The notes beneath the pieces are model-generated. The model did not search any database. It worked only from the letters and a program-made list of their open reading frames with translations, and was not told the origin of the DNA. A program made the translations under genes and the position numbers. A stretch of 64,000 nt of DNA from Achromobacter anxifer (GTDB lineage: Bacteria > Pseudomonadota > Gammaproteobacteria > Burkholderiales > Burkholderiaceae_B): the NCBI RefSeq assembly GCF_903652925.1, contig NZ_CAHLAR010000006.1, positions 124,001 to 188,000 of the forward strand, given 5' to 3'. Positions 55,954 through 64,000 of this stretch are shown here, in pieces. The stretch's first letter is position 1; each line of letters starts with the position of its first letter.

Positions 55954-56768
55954 CACGCCAGCTCCAGGCTGCGCACGTCGAGCAGGCCGAACTCCGCGGC
56001 ATCGGTCAGCCACAGCTTCTGTCCCACGCCGGCATAGGTTTCACCATGCAGCGCGCGCCAGTCCGTCATCCGGCCCAGCTTGGCCACGTCGGACAATTCG
56101 GCCATGCGCTCGCCAGGCGCCGCCGGATAGCGGGCCGGCACCAGCCCCTGCTGCACTCGGCCATCGTCCAGCTCGATCTCGGCCTGCGCCCAGACCAGGT
56201 CGCACAAGCCCTCGGGTCCGAGCAGGCGCACTCGCTTGATGGCGGCGAAAGGCAACCAGACGTACCGTCCTCCCGCCAGGAACTCGAAGACCGGACCCAG
56301 CCGGCTGTCGCCGTCGCAGATCCACTGGAACGCTTCGGCAGCGTCCTGTCCGGCCAGCGCCAGGAATCCCGGACGCGCGGGGGCGTCCTGCAACGCCTGG
56401 GCGCGCAGGTCGGCCGCCTGGGCGGGCGAGGCGCCGTCCAGGCGCAGCGCCGAAATCAGGGCCCGCAGCCAGTCGTCGGGGTGGTTCAACAAAGCCGGCT
56501 CGCCTTGTCCGGCCAGCACGGCTTCGCGCTCGCGCTCGGCGGCGATGGCGCTGGCGTACAGCACCTGCATCGGACGCGCCTGCGCGTCGAGGTGGCCGCA
56601 CACATTGAGCTGTTCGGCCGCGCGGGCCCAATCGCCCTGCGCCGCCAACAGCTGGAACAGCTGCGTGCGCAGGTCCGCGTCGGCAGGACGCCGACGCACC
56701 TGCGCCTGCAGCTCGTCCAACTGGCCGGCCAGGCTGATTGCGCCGAAAGGAACTGCGGCAATGGACAT
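55953..56768 (-). CDS. tagJ: T6SS accessory protein TagJ (ImpE/SciE)
   Basis: A 271-residue ImpE-family protein. The N-terminal TPR-like half (RPADADLRTQLFQLLAAQGD) is followed by the ImpE core with DGDSRLGPVFEFLAGGRYVW and PARYPAAPGE. TagJ binds the TssB N-terminus and is thought to modulate ClpV-driven sheath recycling. It lies 12 bp after hcp and overlaps tssE. Confidence 0.93.
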   Translation of the reverse strand: MSIAAVPFGAISLAGQLDELQAQVRRRPADADLRTQLFQLLAAQGDWARAAEQLNVCGHLDAQARPMQVLYASAIAAEREREAVLAGQGEPALLNHPDDWLRALISALRLDGASPAQAADLRAQALQDAPARPGFLALAGQDAAEAFQWICDGDSRLGPVFEFLAGGRYVWLPFAAIKRVRLLGPEGLCDLVWAQAEIELDDGRVQQGLVPARYPAAPGERMAELSDVAKLGRMTDWRALHGETYAGVGQKLWLTDAAEFGLLDVRSLELA

Positions 56769-56780
56769 GGGCGCTCCGTC

Positions 56781-57266
56781 CTAGCCCACTTCCTTGTTCT
56801 GCTTGATGTCCCAGGCCACCAGGCTTTCCGCGCCCTTGCCGCCCTTGTCGGTCTGCTCCCAGTACTGCTGTTTGACCTTGGCCGCCTGGAAGGCGAAGTT
56901 CACCACCACGCCCTCGGCGCTGCGGTCGCCGGAAATCTGCACCGACGACACCAGCACGTCTTCCAGCGTGATCTTCGAATACTCGATCTGCTCGCCGCCC
57001 GCCTTGCACATGGACAGCTCGATCTTGCTGAGGTGCTTGCCGCTGGCGCAGTGCTTCATCACGGCCGGCGCGGCCTTGTCGATGCGGGCCACCACGTGCA
57101 GGTCGTTGAAGCTGGCCTTGCCCGCGCCTAGCCCGCCGCCGCTGGCGAGGTTGCCTGGCTGGGTGGCGCCCCAGGAAAAGGACACGATGTCGGTCCAGTC
57201 CTTGTGGTTGGCGTCCTTGGACTCGCCGTTGGCGCCATCGATCTTCATGAACATATCCACTGCCAC
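56781..57266 (-). CDS. hcp: T6SS inner-tube protein Hcp (TssD)
   Basis: A 161-residue Hcp that forms hexameric rings stacked into the inner tube and can carry small effectors. The start MAVDMFMKIDGANGESKDAN, IVSFSWGATQPG and LEDVLVSSVQISGD are classical. A single copy is seen in the cluster, 53 bp after tssC, with GGAG upstream of its ATG. Confidence 0.97.
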   Translation of the reverse strand: MAVDMFMKIDGANGESKDANHKDWTDIVSFSWGATQPGNLASGGGLGAGKASFNDLHVVARIDKAAPAVMKHCASGKHLSKIELSMCKAGGEQIEYSKITLEDVLVSSVQISGDRSAEGVVVNFAFQAAKVKQQYWEQTDKGGKGAESLVAWDIKQNKEVG

Positions 57267-57319
57267 ATCAGTCTCCTGGAGTTAAGGGGCGCGGTTGCGC
57301 CCCGATTCGTCAGCGCCAT

Positions 57320-58822
57320 TCAACCTTCGTTCTGTTTGAGCGAAGGCAGCTTGGATACCAGCCGCAGCGACACCGTCAGCCCTTCCAGCTGATAGTGCGG
57401 CCGCAAGAAAAACTTGGCGGAGTAATAGCCTGGGTTGTCCTCGATTTCCTGCACCTGCACCTCGGCGGCGGCCAGGGGCTTGCGCGCCTTGGTCTCCTGC
57501 GAGGAGTTCACGGGATCGCCATCCACGTAGTTCATGATCCAGTCGTTCAGCCAACGCTCCATGTCGTCGCGCTCGCGGAAGGAGCCGATCTTGTCGCGCA
57601 CGATGCACTTCAGGTAGTGCGCGAAGCGGCAGCACGCGAACAGGTAGGGCAGGCGCGCGGCCAGCTTGGCGTTGGCGGAAGCGTCCGCCTCGTAGTAGTC
57701 GTGCGGCTTTTGCAGCGACTGCGCGCCGATGAAGGCGGCAAAGTCGGAGTTCTTTCTGTGCACCAGCGGCATGAAGCCGTTCTTGGCCAATTCCGCCTCG
57801 CGCCGATCGCTGATCGCGATCTCGGTCGGGCACTTCAGGTCCACCCCGCCGTCATCGGTGGGAAAGCTGTGGCAAGGCAGGTTCTCCACCGCGCCGCCGG
57901 ATTCCACGCCGCGGATCGAGGTGCACCAGCCGTACAGCTTGAACGAGCGGTTCACGTTGGCCGCCATCGCATAGGCGGAATTGGTCCAGGTGTAGCGGTC
58001 GTGGTTGGCGCCGTCGGTGTCTTCCTCGAAGTCGAACTCGTCCACCGGATTGGTGCGCGCGCCGTAGGGCAGCCGCGCCAGGAAGCGCGGCATGGCCAGT
58101 CCGATGTAGCGCGAGTCCTCGGACTCGCGCAGACTGCGCCAGGCGGCGTATTCGGTGTTGGTGAAGATCTTGGTCAGGTCGCGCGGGTTGGCCAGCTCCT
58201 GCCAGGAATCCATCTGCATCACATTGGGCGAGGCGCCCGCGATGAAGGGGCAATGCGCGGCGGACGAAATCTTGGCGATTTCACCCAGCAGTTCCACGTC
58301 GGGCGGACTGTGGTCGAAGTAGTAGTCGCCGACCAGGCAGCCTATGGGTTCGCCGCCGAACTGGCCGTACTCTTCCTCGTACACGCGCTTGAAGATCGGG
58401 CTCTGGTCCCAGCCCACGCCCTTGTGGCGCTTGAGCGTGCGGCCCAGTTCCGACTTCGACATGCACATCACGCGGATCTTCAGCAGCTCGTCGGTCTCGG
58501 TGTTGGTGACCAGGTAATGCAGGCCGCGCCACGCGCCCTCCAGCTGCTGAAAGTCGGGATGGTGCATCACGCGGTTGATCTGTTCCGACATCTTGCGGTC
58601 GATCTCGGCGATGATCGCCTGGATGGTGCGGTAGGCGTCCGAGGACAAGCCGACGCCGCTGTTCTCCAGCGCCTGGTGCGCCAGCGTGCGCACGGCATGC
58701 TCCACCGCTTCCTGCGCCTGCTCGGTCTTGGGCTTGAATTCCTTCTTCAGCAGGGCGGACAGATCATCCGCCTGCAGGGTCTCGACAGCGCGCGCGTCGG
58801 CGCGTTTGGCCACTGCGGTCAT
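57320..58822 (-). CDS. tssC: T6SS sheath protein TssC (large subunit)
   Basis: A 500-residue sheath subunit that assembles with TssB around the Hcp tube. Signatures include HHPDFQQLEGAWRGLHYLV, GCLVGDYYFDHSPPDVELLG and DWIMNYVDGDPVNSSQETKA at the C-terminus. The start at 58822 (MTAVAKRADAR) matches the family length better than the 20-codon longer reading, which would run back across the tssB stop. Confidence 0.97.
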   Translation of the reverse strand: MTAVAKRADARAVETLQADDLSALLKKEFKPKTEQAQEAVEHAVRTLAHQALENSGVGLSSDAYRTIQAIIAEIDRKMSEQINRVMHHPDFQQLEGAWRGLHYLVTNTETDELLKIRVMCMSKSELGRTLKRHKGVGWDQSPIFKRVYEEEYGQFGGEPIGCLVGDYYFDHSPPDVELLGEIAKISSAAHCPFIAGASPNVMQMDSWQELANPRDLTKIFTNTEYAAWRSLRESEDSRYIGLAMPRFLARLPYGARTNPVDEFDFEEDTDGANHDRYTWTNSAYAMAANVNRSFKLYGWCTSIRGVESGGAVENLPCHSFPTDDGGVDLKCPTEIAISDRREAELAKNGFMPLVHRKNSDFAAFIGAQSLQKPHDYYEADASANAKLAARLPYLFACCRFAHYLKCIVRDKIGSFRERDDMERWLNDWIMNYVDGDPVNSSQETKARKPLAAAEVQVQEIEDNPGYYSAKFFLRPHYQLEGLTVSLRLVSKLPSLKQNEG

Positions 58823-58853
58823 GGCATTCTCCGAAAATCGATTCGAGCGGAAA

Positions 58854-59405
58854 CTACGCGGCGGGATCCGGGGCCGGCGCATCGGATGCGCCCGCCTCTT
58901 CCTGCGGCTTCGGCGCGGCCGCCAAGGCGTTCATCAGCGCCGGATTCTTGAGCACGTTGCCGATCAGCTCCTCGGCGCCGGTCTTGCCGTCCATGTACGT
59001 CAGCAGGTTCGCCAGCTGCGTGCGCGCGCTCAGCAATTCGTTCAGCGCGCCGACCTTGCGCGCGACCGTGGCCGGCGAGAAATCGTCGATGCTCTCGAAC
59101 GTGACGTCCACGTTCAGATTGCCTTCGCCGGTCAGCGTGTTGGGCACCTGGAACGCCACGCGCGGCTGGACGGAACGCATGCGCTCATCGAAGTTGTCGA
59201 TGTCGATGTCCAGGAACTTGCGCTCGCCGACTTCCGGCTGAGGCGTCTCGGACTTGCCGGCCAGATCCGCCAGCACGCCCATCACGAAAGGCAGCTGGAT
59301 CTTGCGCTCCGCGCCGTAGATCTCCACGTCGTACTCGATCTGCACCCGCGGCGCGCGGTTTCTTGCAATGAACTTCTGGCCGCTTCCCTTCAGGCTCGTC
59401 GCCAT
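58854..59405 (-). CDS. tssB: T6SS sheath protein TssB (small subunit)
   Basis: A 183-residue small sheath subunit. KFIARNRAPRVQIEYDVEIY, PFVMGVLADLAG and RKFLDIDIDNFDERM are diagnostic. It pairs with TssC in the contractile sheath. It lies 39 bp after tssA and 31 bp before tssC. Confidence 0.97.
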   Translation of the reverse strand: MATSLKGSGQKFIARNRAPRVQIEYDVEIYGAERKIQLPFVMGVLADLAGKSETPQPEVGERKFLDIDIDNFDERMRSVQPRVAFQVPNTLTGEGNLNVDVTFESIDDFSPATVARKVGALNELLSARTQLANLLTYMDGKTGAEELIGNVLKNPALMNALAAAPKPQEEAGASDAPAPDPAA

Positions 59406-59444
59406 GGTGTCGTCTCCTCTTGTTGCTGCGGCGGTTGCCCCGCC

Positions 59445-60500
59445 TCAGGGGTCCTGCCGGTTGTCCTCTGTGCGCGGCAGCCAAGCCTCGAATTGCTCCA
59501 GGCCCTGGGGCGCCAGGTTCCTGATGATGTCGTGAAAACTCATCGGGATGAGCTGCTGCGCGCGGCGGATGAGATAGGGCGCGGGATGGCCGGGCTCGTT
59601 GGCTTCGAAGTAGGCGCAGACCTTGGCCAGCATCGCCACGGCCTCGTCGCGCGACCGGATCGTCGCGTCCTGCCAGCATGCGGCGTGATCCGCCGCGCTC
59701 GCGACCTGCTGCGTGGCGGGAGCCTCCGTCGCGGCCCGCGCCTCTTCAGGCGGTGCCGCGCCCGGTCGCAAGGATTGCGGATCGCGCGCCGCGTCCAGCA
59801 CCAGGTCCAGCGTGCGCAGGATGGCCGCATAGTCGGGCGCCCAGGCGGCGCCCAATTTGTCGGTCACGAGTTTCTGGATGCGCCGCAACGCATCGGCGGC
59901 GGACGCCAGCGCCTGCACGTCGGCATCGCCCTGCGTCCAGGCCTGGCGCAAGCGCTCGACCAGGCGCGGACGCCCGCCGGGATAGCCGTCCGCATCCTGG
60001 CGGCTGCCGTCCAGCAACGCTTCGGTATCGCGCACCGTGAGTTGCCCGTGCACGCCGCTGATCAGGCTGGCCGAACGCAGGCTGCGCGCACAGCCCTGCA
60101 TGTCGCCAAAGGCCGCCAGCGCATTCATGCGCGGCATGGGGTCGTCTTCGCCCACGCAGTCCAGACGCGGATGCAGCGGCTCCCAATAACGTTCAAGGGT
60201 ATCGACGGCCAGCGCCAGGCCATCGCCATAGCCGGGCAAGCCGCGGATTTCGGTCCAGGCGGAGGTCAGCAGGCCGATGATGCGCAGGTCGCGCGTGCGC
60301 TCCAGCAGCGCGCGGGCCAGGCGTTCGACCTCGTGCCAGTCAGGCGGCTGCGCGGCAATGATGGTCGAGCCGAACTGCTGTTCGTCACGGCCCGCCGCGG
60401 CTTGCTGCAGCTGCAGGAAGTCGGCGTCGTATTCGAGGTCTTCCCCGCAGGGCAGACGTGAATCGAGTGTATTGAGGATGTCGGCGAATTCCATAGTCAT
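59445..60500 (-). CDS. tssA: T6SS assembly protein TssA (ImpA N-terminal type)
   Basis: A 351-residue TssA with an N-terminal ImpA domain (PCGEDLEYDADFLQLQ, and GLLTSAWTEIRGLPGYGDGL) and a short C-terminal part containing RRAQQLIPMSFHDIIRNLAP. This short class acts at the baseplate to prime sheath/tube growth. It is the first gene of the main minus-strand operon. Start at ATG 60500; GTG 60503 and ATG 60494 are in frame and cannot be excluded. Confidence 0.93.
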   Translation of the reverse strand: MTMEFADILNTLDSRLPCGEDLEYDADFLQLQQAAAGRDEQQFGSTIIAAQPPDWHEVERLARALLERTRDLRIIGLLTSAWTEIRGLPGYGDGLALAVDTLERYWEPLHPRLDCVGEDDPMPRMNALAAFGDMQGCARSLRSASLISGVHGQLTVRDTEALLDGSRQDADGYPGGRPRLVERLRQAWTQGDADVQALASAADALRRIQKLVTDKLGAAWAPDYAAILRTLDLVLDAARDPQSLRPGAAPPEEARAATEAPATQQVASAADHAACWQDATIRSRDEAVAMLAKVCAYFEANEPGHPAPYLIRRAQQLIPMSFHDIIRNLAPQGLEQFEAWLPRTEDNRQDP

Positions 60501-61016
60501 CACTTAAATGCCTGCTGGGATGCTGCCTTGATACAACCACTACGCTCCGCGCTGCTTCACGGAAGGGTGAATTCTAGGCATCTCTTTCCGCATGCAACGG
60601 CAACCTAACAACTCCAGATTTTTCTTACAGATGGCTAACACCGACGTAAACAATTGAATACGGACTCTCCTGCTGTGCTGATTTTTTGACACACACCTTA
60701 CGGAATCCGCAGCGTCGCCGATGGGTTGTTACCGAAGCGTAAAAAACACAAAAGCATGTGAGACCGCTACTCATGCGCTTTGGGCGCTGCCTACAATCGG
60801 CGCTCACGCTGGCGGCAGACCGGCGCGCTTTACGATTCAGAGACAGATTTCCCCGGCGCCGGCCCTCTTCTTTCGCCGTGCCCACTCTTGCAAGCGGCCC
60901 CATCGCGTGGCCGGCCTTCCCATTGCAGTCATCGCGGCGCGCCCACGCGTGTCCGCGAAAAATCCAGAGCAGCAGTACACGCAGCAACAGGCGAATTCTC
61001 ATAAGGAGACGGTGAG
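60501..61016. other. Divergent promoter region between tssA and vgrG
   Basis: No gene is supported. The 516 bp are AT-richer in their left half (about 60.55-60.72 kb), as expected for promoters of the tssA operon and the divergent vgrG. A TTGACA is present at 60686-60691, but I see no good -10 element at the right distance. Short frames here are not convincing. Confidence 0.5.
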
Positions 61017-63404
61017 ATGGACCGCAACGTGCCCAGCGAACGTGTCGTCAAGGCGCATACGCCCCTGCCGCCGGAACAGCTGAAGTTCCGCGCCATGAAT
61101 GGGGCCGAGAGCCTTTCACAGCTGTTCGAACTGGAGGTCGAGCTGATCTCGGAGTCCTATACGCTGGACATGAAATCGCTGCTAGGCAAGCCGCTGACGC
61201 TGGAGATCGAGACCGGATCGGCCACGCCGCGCTATCTCAGCGGACACGTCACGCGCTGCGTGCTGGTGGGCCGCGAGAACAACACCTCGCGCTACACCAT
61301 CTATCGCGCCACGGTGCGGCCCTGGCTCTGGTACCTGACGCAGACCTCGGACAACAAGATCTTCCAGAACAAGAGCGTGCCCGACGTGATCCGCGAGGTG
61401 CTGAAGGATTACGACTATCCCGTCGAGTTCAAGCTGGTGGACAGCTACCGCAGCTGGGAATATTGCGTCCAGTACCAAGAGACCGACTACGCCTTCATCA
61501 GCCGCCTGATGGAGCATGAGGGCATCTACTTCTGGTTCAAGCACGACAAGGGCAAGCACACGCTGGTCCTCACCGACGACATCACGCAGCACGACGCCGT
61601 TGCGGACTACGAGCAGATCCCCTACTACGGCCCCGACCGCATCACGATTCCGCGCGAGGATCATGTCTATAAGTGGGAAGTGGCCGAACAGATCACCCCC
61701 GGCGCCTTCGCCACCACGGACTACCATCCGCTCACGCCCGCCGCCAGCCTGGAGGCGCGGCGCAACAATCCCGGCGCCCACGACCACGGCGACCTGGAGA
61801 TGTTTGAGTGGCAGGGCGGCTACACCAATCCCGACGACGCCGAGCACTACACGCGCGTCAGGCTGGAAGACCTGCAGTGCAGGAAGGAACAGAGCACCGG
61901 CGGTTGCAACGCCCGGGGGCTGGCCACCGGCCGCCTCTTCACGCTGCGCAATCATCCGCGCCAGGCCGAGAACCGCGAGTACCTCGTCGTCAGCACCTAC
62001 TACCGGATCCGCGAGACCGGCTATGCCAGCGGCCAACCCGAGCCCGGCAACTTCGATCTGGAGTTCGTCGTGCTGCCTACCAGCACGCAATTCCGCGCGC
62101 CGCGCGTCACGCCCGTGCCGCGCACCCACGGGCCGCAGACGGCCACGGTGGTCGGCAAGGAAGGCGAGGAGATCTGGACGGACAAGATGGGCCGCGTCAA
62201 GGTGCAGTTCCACTGGGACCGCTACGGCAAGAAGGACGAGAACAGCTCGTGCTGGGTGCGCGTGTCCAGCCCCTGGGCTGGCGGCGGCTTTGGCGGCATC
62301 CAGCTGCCGCGCGTGCGCGACGAAGTGATCGTGGACTTCATCGGCGGCCAGCCCGACCGCCCCATCGTGATCGGCCGCGTCTTCAACGCCAACAACCTGC
62401 CGCCCTGGGACCTGCCGGACAACGCCACGCAAAGCGGCTTCCTGAGCCGCTCCAAGAGCGGCACGCCGGCGACGGCGAACGCGCTCATGTTCGAGGACAA
62501 GAGCGGCAGCGAACGCATCTGGCTGCATGCCGAACGCGAACTCTGCACCGAAGTGGAGGCCAACGAATTCCATTCGACGGACAAGACCCGCACCACCACC
62601 ATCGGCGACAACGACACCACCCGGATCGGCGGCAACCGCGACATCAAGGTCACTGGCACCGACAATCTGCGGGTCGAGAAAAAGCGCGACGTGTTCGTCA
62701 AGGGACATGAGGAATACACCGTCAAGGCCTCGCGCACGGTCAACGTGAAAGATGGCCTGATGGAAGAGAAGTTCGACAACGGCCTGAAGACCACCGTCGC
62801 GGCCAAGGGCGAGGAACGCGAGATCACCGGCCTCTTCAAGGAAACGTTGAAAAATGGCGAGCAGGTGTACGTGAACGAAGGCGACTCGCTGCATCATGTG
62901 AAGACCGGCGCCCTCACCGAAAAGGCCAAGGGCAAGGTCGAGCTGCTGTCCACCGACGCGAACATGGACGTGAAAGCCAAGACCGCGATGCTGGTGCAGT
63001 CCGAGACCGCCACCATGGACCTCAAGGCCAAGGGCAAGATAGACATGGAGTCGGAAGGCTCGACCGTGCTGGTCAAGGCCGACGGCAACATCACGCTGAA
63101 GACCCCTGCGGAAGTCATCATGGACGCGTCCCACGTCAAGGACCTTTCCAAGAAGAGCTGGCTGCAGGCCACGCCGTTCTCCATCGGCCTGGCGGTGGCA
63201 AAGGCCGAATTCGGCATGCACCGTGTCGCGCTCTTCCGCTCCACGGTCATGCTGAACATTTCCTTCACCAACTACGCCATGGTCAGCAGCATCGGCCAGC
63301 TGGTGTCCTACCGGACCACGGGGTCCAGTTATCAGTTCGACGCCGTCGCCGCGGAAAAGGTGGGCCTGGGCGCGTCGATGGTCGGTCTCTGGAGCATTAT
63401 CTGA
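61017..63404 (+). CDS. vgrG: T6SS spike protein VgrG (TssI)
   Basis: A 795-residue VgrG. The N-terminal gp27-like hub (1-380; ESLSQLFELEVELISESYTL) is followed by the gp5 OB fold (GRVKVQFHWDRYGKKDENSS, WAGGGFGGIQLPRVRDEVIV, PDRPIVIGRVFN). A long beta-helix with DUF2345-like repeats follows to about 720. A hydrophobic C-terminal tail (about 720-795) without enzymatic motifs may serve as an effector or adaptor docking site. AAGGAG lies eight bases before ATG 61017. It is divergent from tssA and heads a module continuing with a membrane protein and DUF2169. Confidence 0.96.
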   Translation: MDRNVPSERVVKAHTPLPPEQLKFRAMNGAESLSQLFELEVELISESYTLDMKSLLGKPLTLEIETGSATPRYLSGHVTRCVLVGRENNTSRYTIYRATVRPWLWYLTQTSDNKIFQNKSVPDVIREVLKDYDYPVEFKLVDSYRSWEYCVQYQETDYAFISRLMEHEGIYFWFKHDKGKHTLVLTDDITQHDAVADYEQIPYYGPDRITIPREDHVYKWEVAEQITPGAFATTDYHPLTPAASLEARRNNPGAHDHGDLEMFEWQGGYTNPDDAEHYTRVRLEDLQCRKEQSTGGCNARGLATGRLFTLRNHPRQAENREYLVVSTYYRIRETGYASGQPEPGNFDLEFVVLPTSTQFRAPRVTPVPRTHGPQTATVVGKEGEEIWTDKMGRVKVQFHWDRYGKKDENSSCWVRVSSPWAGGGFGGIQLPRVRDEVIVDFIGGQPDRPIVIGRVFNANNLPPWDLPDNATQSGFLSRSKSGTPATANALMFEDKSGSERIWLHAERELCTEVEANEFHSTDKTRTTTIGDNDTTRIGGNRDIKVTGTDNLRVEKKRDVFVKGHEEYTVKASRTVNVKDGLMEEKFDNGLKTTVAAKGEEREITGLFKETLKNGEQVYVNEGDSLHHVKTGALTEKAKGKVELLSTDANMDVKAKTAMLVQSETATMDLKAKGKIDMESEGSTVLVKADGNITLKTPAEVIMDASHVKDLSKKSWLQATPFSIGLAVAKAEFGMHRVALFRSTVMLNISFTNYAMVSSIGQLVSYRTTGSSYQFDAVAAEKVGLGASMVGLWSII

Positions 63405-63411
63405 GGCCGCC

Positions 63412-63816
63412 ATGTCCGACTTCCTGAACGCCTGGCCCAGCTGGGCCAAGTGGGTGTTTCTGGGCCTGCTGCTGTCCCTGGCGCAAGCAGCGTTCATGCT
63501 GTGGCGCGAGCGCCAGCGCCGCGCGGCGGGACGCCGGGACGTGCAGCGGCTGGATGCCGTGCGCGCCAGCGGCCTGGCCAGCACGGCGCTGGTGACCGCC
63601 GCGCGCGACACGCGCCGCCGCATTGGCGACACGCTGTACTTCATCATCGAACTGGATCTGGAAGTCGCTGCCACCCGCGATACGCCTGCCATGTCGCGCA
63701 CCCTCAGCGTGCCGCTGTCGCCGCTGCATCTGGCCGATTTCGGCGCCGGCAAGACCATACAGGTACGGATCGATCCGTCGACCCGTGAAGTCGCCGTGGA
63801 CCAGGCCACCGGATAG
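63412..63816 (+). CDS. Small membrane-anchored protein of the vgrG module
   Basis: A 134-residue protein of no recognised family. One N-terminal membrane helix (about 12-30: WAKWVFLGLLLSLAQAAFML) is followed by a basic stretch and a beta-rich C-terminal domain (DTLYFIIELDLEVAATRD to IQVRIDPSTREVAVD). It starts 7 bp after vgrG and ends 2 bp before the DUF2169 gene, so it belongs to the effector module. A chaperone, immunity or accessory role is possible. Confidence 0.75.
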   Translation: MSDFLNAWPSWAKWVFLGLLLSLAQAAFMLWRERQRRAAGRRDVQRLDAVRASGLASTALVTAARDTRRRIGDTLYFIIELDLEVAATRDTPAMSRTLSVPLSPLHLADFGAGKTIQVRIDPSTREVAVDQATG

Positions 63817-63818
63817 CC

Positions 63819-64000
63819 ATGAAGACCATCAAGCCATTACGCCTGGGCCTGCTGACCCGGCCCTACCGTTGGCAGCGCCGCGATGTGCTGGGTGTGTCGG
63901 TGTTCGCGCTGGTCGACATCGCGCAAACGCCCACGCTGCTGACGGACCAGGAATTGTGGAAGCTGGCGGGCGCCGAGGCCGGCGGCCTGCTGGACCTGGC
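63819..64000 (+). CDS. DUF2169 domain protein, 3' end beyond window
   Basis: Sixty codons are visible from ATG 63819. KPLRLGLLTRPYRWQRRDVL and the following strands match the DUF2169 family of T6SS adaptor/chaperone-like proteins, which load effectors onto VgrG or PAAR proteins. It starts 2 bp after the preceding gene. The effector itself should lie to the right of the window. Confidence 0.85.
   Translation, partial: MKTIKPLRLGLLTRPYRWQRRDVLGVSVFALVDIAQTPTLLTDQELWKLAGAEAGGLLDL

Overview
The window is GC-rich and codon-biased like an Alcaligenaceae betaproteobacterium. Achromobacter is my best guess, with Bordetella close. This rests on the ssb/MFS/uvrA and aroK-aroB-dgt neighbourhoods, a Bug-type (TctC-like) binding protein, and the make-up of the type VI secretion cluster. 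It divides into three parts.

(1) 1 to about 21.93 kb: the integrase-proximal part of an integrative and conjugative element of the Tn4371 family. Reading on the minus strand, the backbone is: a tyrosine integrase; a chain of overlapping small genes including a HigB/HigA-type toxin-antitoxin; a broken radC; DUF932; a large ParB-like protein; DUF736; DUF2958; DUF2285; an AlpA-like HTH; RepA; ParA with a ribbon-helix-helix partner; DUF2840; the signal-peptidase-like TraF; and a relaxase that runs off the left edge. Three iterons lie between repA and parA. Several perfect inverted repeats mark the intergenic regions. Three AT-richer cargo islands interrupt the backbone: an HNH nuclease, a DpnII/MboI-like PD-(D/E)XK protein, and a two-gene unit (NdpA/NA37-like protein plus a three-helix membrane protein) inserted directly behind radC.

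(2) About 21.93 to 38.63 kb: chromosomal genes. These are ssb, an MFS exporter, uvrA, a glutathione S-transferase, a LysR regulator divergent from a Bug-type binding protein and an M20 amidohydrolase, dgt, aroB, aroK, mrcA (PBP1a), cyaY, an LptM-like lipoprotein and lysA.

(3) 38.68 to 64 kb: a complete type VI secretion system. A long minus-strand operon runs tssA-tssB-tssC-hcp-tagJ-tssE-tssF-(DUF3540)-tssG-clpV. A second minus-strand set runs tssJ-tssK-tssL-tssM-tagF-pseudokinase. A small plus-strand island (lipoprotein plus FHA protein) sits between them. A divergent vgrG module continues past the right edge with a DUF2169 gene. All 13 core components are present. The phosphorylation pathway looks altered: there is an FHA protein and TagF, but the only kinase-like gene lacks an N-lobe and most catalytic motifs, and no PppA-type phosphatase is visible.

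The most unusual items are the NdpA-like/membrane cargo pair, whose second gene borrows its last codons from antisense radC; the DUF3540 gene embedded between tssF and tssG; the T6SS pseudokinase; and the set of iterons, hairpins and long direct repeats in the element.
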